Shown: piece by piece, positions 7,262 through 14,774 of the stretch
How positions within the stretch are numbered: the first letter of the stretch is position 1
Layout: every line of letters begins with the position of its first letter
DNA from: Thermoleophilaceae bacterium
Lineage (GTDB): Bacteria; Actinomycetota; Thermoleophilia; Solirubrobacterales; Thermoleophilaceae
NCBI GenBank assembly: GCA_013695855.1
Contig: JACCZR010000202.1
Span: 1-17,803, forward strand
DNA length: 17,803 nucleotides
Reading direction: 5' to 3'
Notes under the pieces: model-generated
Database searches by the model: none
The model's input: only the letters and a program-made list of their open reading frames with translations
What the model was told of the DNA's origin: nothing
Translations under genes and position numbers: made by a program

Positions 7262-10200
7262 CTACCGCTCCGCCGCGGGGCAGATGATCCGGTAGTCGCA
7301 GAACGAGCAGATCTCGCGTGAGGGGCGCGGCTCGAAGTCCTGGGCCTGAATCCCCTCGGCTATCTCGCTGACCGTGGAGCGCACCCGGTCGAGCTCCTCC
7401 TCGGAGTGCTCCACGGGCACCTTCTCCCCGGTGAGCACGTACATGTACGACTGGGCCGAGGTCTCGAGGCGCCACGACTCGCGCGCGCCCATCTGGTAGA
7501 GCGAGAGCTGGACGTCCTCGCGCAGGTCGGCCTCGGTCTTGGCCTTGCCCGTCTTGTAGTCGATCAGCTCGTAGGTGCCGTCGGGGTGGCGGTCCACGCG
7601 GTCCACCCGCCCGCGCAGCAGGTGCGGCCCCAGCCGGAAGGAGAACGAGCGCTCGAACCAGACAGGCTCGGCGTCGCTTCGGTCCTCGGCCTCGGCGTAC
7701 CGGCGCAGCGCCACGACGGCGCGCTCGCGGAACTGCGCCTCGTCGTCGGAGTCACCGAAGCCGTTGCGTCGCCAGGCCCCCTCGAAGAGCTCCATGAGGT
7801 CGCCGCCCGCCTGGTGCCAGCGCTCGAGCACCTGGTGGATGGCGATGCCGAAGCGCTGGTTGATCGTCGGCTCCTGAGGGATCCTGAAGACCCGGGCGAA
7901 CTTGTACTTCAGCGGGCAGAGGCGGTAGGTGTCTATGTCGGAGGCCGAGAGCATCAACCCCGCGCCCCGGCGGGGAATGAACGGGTCGAGCGAGGGCTCG
8001 GAGCCGTCGCCGGCGGCGACCGGACGGCGGCCCAGATCGCGGGCGGCATCGCGCAGCCAGTCGTCCAGCGCGGAAGTCGTTAGCAGCTCGCGCGTCTCCC
8101 GGGTGGCGCCCTGGGCGAGGACCTCGTTTATCTCGGGCAGCGCCTCGGCCACCTCCTGGCCCTCTCGCGCGCGAGAGATCAGGGCCGCGACCTTGAGCAG
8201 CTCGAGGTAACGCGCCACCCCGCCGGCAACGTCCATGTAGGTGTCCAGGCGCAGCTCGGCGAGGCGCCCCCCGACCTCCGCCACGGTGTCCAGCAGCTCG
8301 TCGCGCATCAGCCGGAAGGTTGAGTGCAGGCCCTCGGCCGGCCCGAACAGCTCCTCCTCCATCACCTCCTCGTCGGCCTCGAGCGCCGCGCGAGCCTCCT
8401 CCACGAACGGCGAGGGCCGGATGGTGCCGTCGCCGCGCCCGGCGAAGGAGAGCACGAGGCTGGTGCGGGCGCGGGTCATGGCCACGTGCAGCAGGCGGCG
8501 CATCTCGTCCTCGTGGGTCTTGCGGTCCTCGCCCGAGCGCACCGCCTCGGGCACCAGCACGTCGGGCACGCCGTCGGCGCGCTTTCGCCAGGGCCCCGGC
8601 ATCCGTCCGGCGCTCACGCCCAGCACGAAGACGTGGTCGAACTCGAGGCCCTTGGCGGCGTGCATGGTCAGGACGCGCACCGCAGGGTCCGCGGCGGGGT
8701 CGGGGGCCTCCTCCTCGCGCAGGCCCGACTCGGCCACCGCGGCCAGATAGCGCGTGAACTCCCGCGGCGTGGCGGCCGGCTCGCGGCGCATGTAGGCCGT
8801 GGCCAGCTCGGGCAGCTTGGCGATGTTGCGCAGCCGCTCTGCGGTCTCGGCCCGGGCGGTGAACACCTGCTGGCGGCGCAGGCCGATGCGTTCGATCAGG
8901 CGCATCACGAACGCGTCGGGCCGGCGGTCCTCAAAGGCGTTCGAGGCCGAGCGGTACAGCCGCAGGAAGGCCTGCGCTCGCTCGCGACCCTCAGGAGAGA
9001 GCTGCGGACCCTCGAGGCCCGCCGCCACGGCCGAGGGCATGTCGAGCTTTCGCCGCCGCGCCAGCTGGGTGAGCCGCGCCACGTCCACCGAGCGCAGCTC
9101 GATCGGAGGCCGCGAGAGGGCGCGAACGACCGCGCCGGAGTCGGTCGGGTCGGCCAGCAGGCGCAGCCAGGCCAGCACGTCGCGCACCTCGGCGCGCTGG
9201 AAGTAGGCCGCCGACCCGCTGAGGCGAAACGGCAGCGCGCGCTCCTCCAGGGCGGCGCCCACGGTGGCGCCCTCGTGGCGCACCGAGCGCACCAGCACCG
9301 CGACCCGGTCGGGCGAGACGCCGTCCCCGGTCACCAGCCGCTCGGCCTCAGCGGCCACCGCCTGTGCCTGGGCGCGCTCGGAGTGGCAGCGCCAAAAACG
9401 CACCTCACCGCCGGACTTCCCATTCAGCCGCTTGTCGAGGCGCTCCGTGGGCTCCACCACCGCCTGAGCGGCGTCGAGGATGAGCTGCCCCGACCGGTAG
9501 TTGCGCTCCAGGTGGACGGTCTTCGCCTCGGGGAACTCCTCACGGAAGGCCTCGAGGTTCTTGCGCGAGGCCCCGCGGAAGCGGTAGATCGCCTGATCGT
9601 CGTCGCCCACCACCGTGATGTCGCGGTGCTCGGCGGCCAGCAGGCAGAGCAGCATCCCCTGGGCGAAGTTCGTGTCCTGATACTCGTCCACCAGCACGTG
9701 CCGGAAGCGTTCGGCCACGCGGCGCCGGACGTGGGGGTGCTCGTGAAGCAGCGAGTACGCGCGCGCGATCAGGTCACCGAAGTCGAGCGCACCCTGCTCG
9801 GTCAGCAGCCTGTCGTGGTCGGCATAGACCCCCGCGAACTCGAGCTCGCGGGCCCCGTGGGCCCGCGCGGCGTCGTCCTCGCCGGCGCAGCGCTCCACCA
9901 GCTCCGTGGCGTAGTCGCGAAACCGCTCGGTGCTCACCATCTCGTCCTTGAGCCGGTCGATCCGCGAGACGAAGCTGGCCAGCAGCGGCGCCGGGTTGCC
10001 CCGGATCTCGTGGTGGCGGAGCGTGAGCTCACCCTGGCGGTCGAGCAGCAGCGCGAGGCGGTCGGCGGGGGTCACCGAGGTGAAGAAGGGGTCGAGCCCG
10101 GCCTCGAGGGCCTCGTCCGCGAGCAGCCGCGAGCAGAACGAGTGGAAGGTCCCGACGTGCAGCTCCTCGTATGGCACCTCGATCAACGCCTCGAGGCGCT

Positions 10201-10405
10201 CGCGCATCTCGGCGGCGGCGGCGCTCGAAAAGGTGAGCGCCAGCACCGAGTCGGCCGCTGCGCCCTGCTCCACCAGCCAGGCGAAGCGACACGTGAGCGT
10301 GCGCGTCTTGCCCGTCCCCGCCCCCGCGACGACCACGAGCGGCCCGCCCGGATGGGTGACGGCCGCCCGCTGCGCGCGGTTCAGGCCGTCGGACGCCGTG
10401 GGCAT
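7262..10405 (-). CDS. UvrD/PcrA-like superfamily 1 helicase fused to a Fe-S PD-(D/E)XK nuclease
   Basis: A 1047-residue, probably cytosolic DNA helicase-nuclease. The UvrD-type motor has Q motif LNRAQRAAV, Walker A GAGTGKTRT (K33), motif II VDEYQDTN, motif III DDQAIYRFRGA, motif V LTMHAAKGLEFDHV and motif VI HVAMTRART. From about 815 there is a RecB/AddB-like nuclease domain: GRVDRVDRH, then LIDYKTGK with D949 and K951. Four cysteines (C830, C1033, C1036, C1042; spacing C-X2-C-X5-C at the end) match the 4Fe-4S staple of AddB and AdnB nucleases. Known relatives work as two-subunit machines (AddAB, AdnAB) that resect double-strand breaks, but no partner gene is seen next to it. The ATG at 10405 is chosen at the Q motif. 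It lacks a ribosome-binding site and may be leaderless. It is divergent from the topoisomerase gene, 55 bases apart. Confidence 0.9.
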   Translation of the reverse strand: MPTASDGLNRAQRAAVTHPGGPLVVVAGAGTGKTRTLTCRFAWLVEQGAAADSVLALTFSSAAAAEMRERLEALIEVPYEELHVGTFHSFCSRLLADEALEAGLDPFFTSVTPADRLALLLDRQGELTLRHHEIRGNPAPLLASFVSRIDRLKDEMVSTERFRDYATELVERCAGEDDAARAHGARELEFAGVYADHDRLLTEQGALDFGDLIARAYSLLHEHPHVRRRVAERFRHVLVDEYQDTNFAQGMLLCLLAAEHRDITVVGDDDQAIYRFRGASRKNLEAFREEFPEAKTVHLERNYRSGQLILDAAQAVVEPTERLDKRLNGKSGGEVRFWRCHSERAQAQAVAAEAERLVTGDGVSPDRVAVLVRSVRHEGATVGAALEERALPFRLSGSAAYFQRAEVRDVLAWLRLLADPTDSGAVVRALSRPPIELRSVDVARLTQLARRRKLDMPSAVAAGLEGPQLSPEGRERAQAFLRLYRSASNAFEDRRPDAFVMRLIERIGLRRQQVFTARAETAERLRNIAKLPELATAYMRREPAATPREFTRYLAAVAESGLREEEAPDPAADPAVRVLTMHAAKGLEFDHVFVLGVSAGRMPGPWRKRADGVPDVLVPEAVRSGEDRKTHEDEMRRLLHVAMTRARTSLVLSFAGRGDGTIRPSPFVEEARAALEADEEVMEEELFGPAEGLHSTFRLMRDELLDTVAEVGGRLAELRLDTYMDVAGGVARYLELLKVAALISRAREGQEVAEALPEINEVLAQGATRETRELLTTSALDDWLRDAARDLGRRPVAAGDGSEPSLDPFIPRRGAGLMLSASDIDTYRLCPLKYKFARVFRIPQEPTINQRFGIAIHQVLERWHQAGGDLMELFEGAWRRNGFGDSDDEAQFRERAVVALRRYAEAEDRSDAEPVWFERSFSFRLGPHLLRGRVDRVDRHPDGTYELIDYKTGKAKTEADLREDVQLSLYQMGARESWRLETSAQSYMYVLTGEKVPVEHSEEELDRVRSTVSEIAEGIQAQDFEPRPSREICSFCDYRIICPAAER

Positions 10406-10460
10406 CACAGGGAGACTACGCGCGAGTGCGCGCGCTCCGGCATGGGTAAGTTGGCTCGCC

Positions 10461-11504
10461 GTGGCCCGCCTTCGCCGCTCCGACTGCTCGGGCCCCGGCA
10501 TCACGCGCCGTCGTCGGGGGAAGGGCTTCCAGTTCCTCGACGAGGACGGCCGGGCGATCACCGAGCCCTCGGTGGTGGAGCGCATACACGAGCTCGCCAT
10601 CCCTCCGGCGTGGAAGGAGGTTTGGATCTGCCCCTACCCCATGGGCCACATCCAGGCCACGGGCACCGATGCCGCCGGGCGAAAGCAGTACCGCTACCAC
10701 GAGCGCTGGCGCCAGCGTCGGGATGCCGAGAAGTTCGACGAGATGCTCGACTTCGCGCGCACCTTGCCCATCCTGCGCGAGCGCGTCGCGCGCGACCTCG
10801 CTGCCGACGACATGAGCCGCGAACGGGTGCTGGCCTGCGCCGCGCGGCTGCTCGACCGCGGCTTCTTTCGCATCGGCTCAGAGAGCTACGCCGAGGAGAA
10901 CGACACCTACGGCCTCGCGACGATGAAGAAGCGCCATGTCCTGATCGACGGCACCAGGGTGCAGTTCGACTACGAGGCCAAGGGCGGCCAGAAACGCATG
11001 CAGTCGGTGGTCGACCCCGGGGTGGCCGAGGTTGTCGACAGGCTAAAGCGCCGCCGCAGCGGCATCGACGAGCTGCTGGCCTACAAGGAGGGCCGCCGCT
11101 GGCGCGACGTGAAGTCGGCCGACATCAACGACTACGTGAAGGAGGTCACGGGCGGTGACTTCAGCGCCAAGGACTTCCGCACCTGGGGCGCGACGGTGCT
11201 GGCTGCCTGGTTCCTGGCGCTCACAGGGCAGACCAGCGGCGCCAGAACCGCACGCAAGCGCGTGCAGACCCGGGTGGTCAAGGACGTGGCGCGCCTGCTG
11301 GGCAACACGCCGGCCGTCTGCCGCTCGTCCTATATCGACCCCCGCGTATTCGACCGCCACGACGGCGGGCTCGTCATTGCCGGCGCCACCGACCTCCTGG
11401 TCGAGGCCGAGGGCGGCTGGCCCGAGATCCAGCCGACCGTCGAGCGGGCGGTGATTGCACTCATCGAGGACGAGAGGTCGCCGGTGCTCGAGCGGATTGT
11501 GTAG
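10461..11504 (+). CDS. Type IB DNA topoisomerase
   Basis: A 347-residue bacterial (poxvirus-like) topoisomerase IB, which relaxes supercoils by nicking one strand through a 3'-phosphotyrosine. The N-terminal domain shows YPMGHIQATGTDAAGRKQYRYH, split by family pattern around the GR-Q-Y block. The catalytic domain holds R137 (FFRIGSESY), K174 (YEAKGGQKR), R240 (KDFRTWGAT) and the nucleophile Y291 in CRSSYIDPRVF. Length is normal for the family. The GTG at 10461 is the only reasonable start close to the conserved start of the fold (ITRRRRGKGF); no Shine-Dalgarno sequence precedes it, so leaderless translation is possible. It lies head to head with the helicase-nuclease gene, and the NHEJ genes follow about 1.8 kb downstream on the same strand. 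Confidence 0.9.
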   Translation: MARLRRSDCSGPGITRRRRGKGFQFLDEDGRAITEPSVVERIHELAIPPAWKEVWICPYPMGHIQATGTDAAGRKQYRYHERWRQRRDAEKFDEMLDFARTLPILRERVARDLAADDMSRERVLACAARLLDRGFFRIGSESYAEENDTYGLATMKKRHVLIDGTRVQFDYEAKGGQKRMQSVVDPGVAEVVDRLKRRRSGIDELLAYKEGRRWRDVKSADINDYVKEVTGGDFSAKDFRTWGATVLAAWFLALTGQTSGARTARKRVQTRVVKDVARLLGNTPAVCRSSYIDPRVFDRHDGGLVIAGATDLLVEAEGGWPEIQPTVERAVIALIEDERSPVLERIV

Positions 11505-11533
11505 GCCCGCCCGGCAGCGGCGCGCTCCGTTCG

Positions 11534-11764
11534 CTACGTCTCGGGCCCGACGGGGTCGGGCGTCGGGACGTCGGGCGCCCCGGGCTGCGGCTCGGTGGGC
11601 GGCGCGGGCTCTGGCACCGCCGGCCCGTCGGGCGGTGTCTCGACCGGCGGGGCCGCCGGACCGTCCGGGGGCACGACGGGCCCAGCGGGGCCGTCGGGCA
11701 GCGGAGCGTCGGGGGCGGGTGTGTCGGGCACCTCCAGCAGTGGCGCCTCGCAGACGATGCTCAC
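11534..11764 (-). CDS. Small proline-rich protein of unknown function
   Basis: A 76-residue frame on the minus strand, GTG start, with a purine-rich AGAGGGGGG about 6 bases upstream, which is the main reason to believe it. After MSIVCEAPLLEVPDTPAP the sequence is almost entirely Pro, Gly, Ala, Asp, Glu and Val, with PDGPA three times (PLPDGPAG, VPPDGPAA, TPPDGPAV). No signal peptide or membrane helix is seen and one cysteine lies near the start. It is probably disordered. The plus strand of the same DNA reads as a Gly-Ser-Ala collagen-like frame (GPSGG, GPAGPSG), but without a ribosome-binding site. It is downstream of the CAP-domain gene on the same strand, 95 bases away, so the two could be co-transcribed. 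It may also be a non-coding GC-rich repeat. Confidence 0.45.
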   Translation of the reverse strand: MSIVCEAPLLEVPDTPAPDAPLPDGPAGPVVPPDGPAAPPVETPPDGPAVPEPAPPTEPQPGAPDVPTPDPVGPET

Positions 11765-11859
11765 AGCGAACCCCCCTCTTCCAGCCGCGCCTTGGTGACG
11801 GGTCGGGCTTGACACATGACCTCGGATTGCCCCGGGGCCATGGGACCGAAACACGAGGC

Positions 11860-12414
11860 CTACCGCCGGTAGGCGAAGGTGTTGACGTAGGTGGCGCCCG
11901 AGCCGCCCGAGCTACCGGGCGTGCCGCGCACGACGGCGATGCCGACCTCGAGGAAGCGGCCGTTGAGGGTGTTCGCGCGGTGCCCCGGGCTCTTGATCCA
12001 GGAACGGACGATCGAGCGCGGTGTGGCCAGGCTGCCCGAGCCCCAGGCGAGGTTCTCGCCGACCGACCAGGCCCGCGCCCCGCGGAGATAGCCGGTGCGC
12101 TCGATGCGCTGCGTAAAGGTCGACCCCGAGGGCGAGACGTGCGAGAAGTAATCGCGGCGCACCATGTCCCGGGCGTAGCGCACGGCGCCCCTGGACAGCC
12201 GGCCGTTCAGGCGCACCTTGCGCATCCCGCGCGAGCTGCGCTGCTTGTTGATCAGGCAGACCGTGGTCTTCACCGCGGCCTTGCTCGAGACGCTGCTCGG
12301 GCTGGCCGTGGCGTTGGCGCAGCCGGCGGCGACTGCTGCGGCGGGAGCGGGCACGGCCACGACCAGGACGATGAGCGCGGAAAGGAGGAGGGCATGGGGG
12401 CGAAGGAGGGACAT
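11860..12414 (-). CDS. Secreted CAP-domain (SCP/PR1-like) protein
   Basis: A 184-residue protein with a classic Sec signal peptide: basic start, a long hydrophobic core and an alanine-rich cleavage region ending near A30. The mature part is a bacterial CAP domain (about 48-180). It shows the expected order of features: INKQRSSRGMRKVRLN (first helix and strand), ARDMVRRDYFSHVSPSG with the conserved histidine, VGENLAWGSG with the conserved glutamate, and SWIKSPGHRANTLNG with the second histidine, then a closing strand pair. Two cysteines (C32 and one in TTVCLIN) could form a disulfide. Bacterial CAP proteins are extracellular and their activity is mostly undefined. The ATG at 12412-12414 is the only start giving a complete signal peptide; the GGGAG directly before it is too close for an ideal site. 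It is divergent from the HAD gene. Confidence 0.88.
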   Translation of the reverse strand: MSLLRPHALLLSALIVLVVAVPAPAAAVAAGCANATASPSSVSSKAAVKTTVCLINKQRSSRGMRKVRLNGRLSRGAVRYARDMVRRDYFSHVSPSGSTFTQRIERTGYLRGARAWSVGENLAWGSGSLATPRSIVRSWIKSPGHRANTLNGRFLEVGIAVVRGTPGSSGGSGATYVNTFAYRR

Positions 12415-12519
12415 CTCCCATGTCTCGCCACGAGCGGCGCCGCGCGCGAATTCGCCCCCGCAGGCCTGGACGTCTGTCCCACCCGTTTGACCACAGCCCC
12501 TCTCGGGCAGGCCGTCGTT

Positions 12520-13170
12520 GTGGCCAAAGCAGCGATTCTCGACGTCGACGGCACCCTCGTCGACACCAACTTCCACCACGCCATCGCCTGGTACAGGGCC
12601 TTTCGCCAGCACGAGGTGCTGATGCCGATCTGGCGCATCCACCGCTCGATCGGCATGGGCGGCGACCAGATCGTCCCCGAGCTCGCCGGCGAGGAAGTCG
12701 AGGAGGAGAAGGGCGAGGACATCCGCACCGCCGAAAAGGCGCTCTATCTCGCGCTGATCGAGGAGGTGGAGCCGCTCACCGGCGCGCGGGAGTTGATCGA
12801 GGACCTCAAAGGACGCGACCTGGCGGTGATCCTGGCCAGCTCGGCCAAGCCCGATGAGATCGAGCATTACCTGGAGCTGCTCGACGCCCGCGACCTGGCC
12901 GACGATTGGACCACCGGGGCCGATGTCGAGGCCACCAAGCCCGAACCGGACCTGGTGGAGGCGGCCCTGGAGAAGGCCGGCACACGCGACGCCGTGCTCG
13001 TGGGCGACTCCACCTGGGACATCGAGGCGGCCAAGCGGGCAAGCATCGAGACCGTGGCCGTGCTCACCGGCGGCTTCGGCGAGGACGAGCTGCGCGACAC
13101 GGGCGCCGCGCAGGTCTACCGCTCGATCGAGGAGCTGCGCAAGGACCTCGACAACACGCCTCTGACGTAG
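12520..13170 (+). CDS. HAD-superfamily hydrolase (phosphoglycolate phosphatase-like)
   Basis: A 216-residue HAD hydrolase with an inserted helical cap. All four motifs are visible: motif I DVDGT (nucleophile D8 and D10), motif II at LASSAK, motif III lysine in ATKPEPD, and motif IV VGDSTWDIEAAKRA. This is the arrangement of beta-phosphoglucomutase or phosphoglycolate phosphatase-like enzymes that remove phosphate from small metabolites. 3'-phosphoglycolate ends occur at oxidative DNA breaks, so a link to the repair genes beside it is tempting, but the sequence does not fix the substrate. The GTG at 12520 is eight codons before motif I and has GGGCAGG upstream. It is divergent from the CAP gene (105 bases) and upstream of the ligase gene on the same strand (140 bases). 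Confidence 0.85.
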   Translation: MAKAAILDVDGTLVDTNFHHAIAWYRAFRQHEVLMPIWRIHRSIGMGGDQIVPELAGEEVEEEKGEDIRTAEKALYLALIEEVEPLTGARELIEDLKGRDLAVILASSAKPDEIEHYLELLDARDLADDWTTGADVEATKPEPDLVEAALEKAGTRDAVLVGDSTWDIEAAKRASIETVAVLTGGFGEDELRDTGAAQVYRSIEELRKDLDNTPLT

Positions 13171-13179
13171 CAGAGCTGC

Positions 13180-13200
13180 GCCCTGCGGGGGCACCAGGGC
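13180..13200 (+). terminator. Possible hairpin after the HAD gene
   Basis: GCCCTG at 13180-13185 pairs with CAGGGC at 13195-13200 around a 9-base loop, ten bases after the HAD stop. A second small stem, CTCTG with CAGAG, spans the stop codon itself (13160-13175). Neither has a T tract, so this is a weak terminator call in the 140-base gap before the ligase gene. Confidence 0.25.
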
Positions 13201-13238
13201 GGCGGCCGGGGTCAGTCGCCGACAGCGCGCCCGAGATC

Positions 13239-13310
13239 ATGCCCAGGGTGCTCGTAGCATCGTCGACTATGGCGCGCATCCGAGCGGGCCGCTTCAGAGT
13301 GGCCCACTAG
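13239..13310 (+). CDS. Possible 23-residue upstream ORF abutting the ligase start
   Basis: An ATG at 13239 opens a 23-codon frame whose TAG (13308-13310) is immediately followed by the ATG of the ligase gene. A second in-frame ATG at 13269 would give 13 residues. The peptide is basic at its end (ARIRAGRFRVAH). The ligase gene has no good ribosome-binding site of its own, so translation of this frame could deliver ribosomes to it. The frame itself has only a weak GAG upstream, and a chance ORF is quite possible. Confidence 0.2.
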   Translation: MPRVLVASSTMARIRAGRFRVAH

Positions 13311-14774
13311 ATGGCCGAGAAGCTCGACAAGTACAAGCGCAAACGCGACTTCGGCCAGACGTCCGAGCCCGTTGGGGGCGACGCCGCCGAGGTGGGCGGG
13401 CGCTTCGTGGTCCAACAGCACGACGCGCGTCGCCTGCACTGGGACCTTCGCCTCGAGCGCGACGGCGTGCTCACCTCGTGGGCGCTGCCTCGCGGCGTTC
13501 CGGGCCACCCCGACGAGAACCGCCTGGCCGTGCGCACCGAGGACCACCCGCTCGAGTACCTCGACTTCCATGGCGAGATCCCCAAGGGCTCCTACGGCGC
13601 GGGCACGATGGACATCTGGGACCGGGGCACATACGCCTGCGAGAAGTTCCGCGAGAACGAGGTGATCGTCGTGCTCGACGGCGAGCGGGTGCAGGGCCGC
13701 TACGCGCTCATCCACACCAAGGGCAAGGACTGGCTCATCCACCGCATGGACCCGCCCGCCGACCCGGCGGCCGAGCCGATGCCCGGGCGCATCGAGCCGA
13801 TGAAGGCGCGTACCGGCGGCCTTCCCCGCGACGACGGCGCGTTCGGCTACGAGATCAAGTGGGACGGCGTGCGCGCCGTGGTCCACCTCGACGCCGGCCA
13901 CGTCGAGGCCTTCGGGCGCTCGGGCGCGGACTTCACCCCCCGCTACCCCGAGCTCCGAGAGCTGGCCCGCGCGGTGGGCGCACAGCGCATGATCCTCGAC
14001 GGGGAGGTGGTCGCCTTCGACCCCGAGGGCCGCCCGAGCTTCCAAGGCCTGCAGTCGCGGATGCACCTCGCCTCGGACTCTGCGGTGAAGCGCAAGATGC
14101 GCCAGGTCCCGGCGACCTACGTGATCTTCGACCTGCTCTGGCTCGACGGCCACTCGACCCTCTCCCTCGCCTACGAGGAGCGGCGCCGGCTACTGGAGTC
14201 GTTGGAGCTCGATGGGCCCACGTGGCGCACGCCGGCCTACCGGGCGGGGGACGGCGCCGCTCTGCTGGAGGCCAGCAGGGCACAGGGCCTGGAGGGGATC
14301 ATTGCCAAGCGTCTCGACTGTCCCTACGACCCCGGGCGCCGCGCCTCGGGCTGGATCAAGGTCAAGAACGTGGCCAGCCAGGAGCTCGTGATCGGCGGCT
14401 GGACGCCTGGCGACGGCGGGCGCAGCGGCCGCCTCGGGGCTCTATGCGTGGGCGTGCACGACGAGGAGGGGCGGCTGGTCTACGCCGGCAAGGTCGGAAC
14501 AGGCTTCACCGAGGCCACGCTGGGGCTGCTCAAGCGCGAGCTCGAGCCGCTGCGCAGCGACACCAGCCCCTTCGAGGGGCGCCAGCCGCCAAAGGGCACC
14601 GTCTTCGTCGAGCCCGAGCTCGTCGCCCACGTGGAGTTCCGCGAGTGGACCCAGACGGGCACCCTGCGCGCGCCCTCCTTCAAGGGGCTGCGCGACGACA
14701 TCGACGCGGCCGAGGTGGTGCGCGAGCCGCAAGTTCCCGCCCGCGAAAAAGGTGCAATCACGCCTGACGGGTAA
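13311..14774 (+). CDS. ligD: LigD-type ATP-dependent DNA ligase with N-terminal 3'-phosphoesterase domain
   Basis: A 487-residue NHEJ ligase that cleans 3' ends and seals double-strand breaks. The N-terminal phosphoesterase domain (about 28-150) has QQHDARRLHWDLRLE with H37, H43, D45 and R47, and EDHPLEY with H79. These match the known LigD phosphoesterase metal and phosphate ligands in order and spacing. The ligase core starts near 160 and has the adenylation motif YEIKWDGVRA (K183), VIFDLLWLDG, GIIAKR and WIKVKN, followed by an OB fold (ELVIGGWTPG to VEFREWT). The primase/polymerase domain usually fused in LigD is absent and is encoded separately at 15745. Ku starts 12 bases after the stop, so the two form an operon. 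The ATG at 13311 lacks a clear ribosome-binding site. Confidence 0.93.
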   Translation: MAEKLDKYKRKRDFGQTSEPVGGDAAEVGGRFVVQQHDARRLHWDLRLERDGVLTSWALPRGVPGHPDENRLAVRTEDHPLEYLDFHGEIPKGSYGAGTMDIWDRGTYACEKFRENEVIVVLDGERVQGRYALIHTKGKDWLIHRMDPPADPAAEPMPGRIEPMKARTGGLPRDDGAFGYEIKWDGVRAVVHLDAGHVEAFGRSGADFTPRYPELRELARAVGAQRMILDGEVVAFDPEGRPSFQGLQSRMHLASDSAVKRKMRQVPATYVIFDLLWLDGHSTLSLAYEERRRLLESLELDGPTWRTPAYRAGDGAALLEASRAQGLEGIIAKRLDCPYDPGRRASGWIKVKNVASQELVIGGWTPGDGGRSGRLGALCVGVHDEEGRLVYAGKVGTGFTEATLGLLKRELEPLRSDTSPFEGRQPPKGTVFVEPELVAHVEFREWTQTGTLRAPSFKGLRDDIDAAEVVREPQVPAREKGAITPDG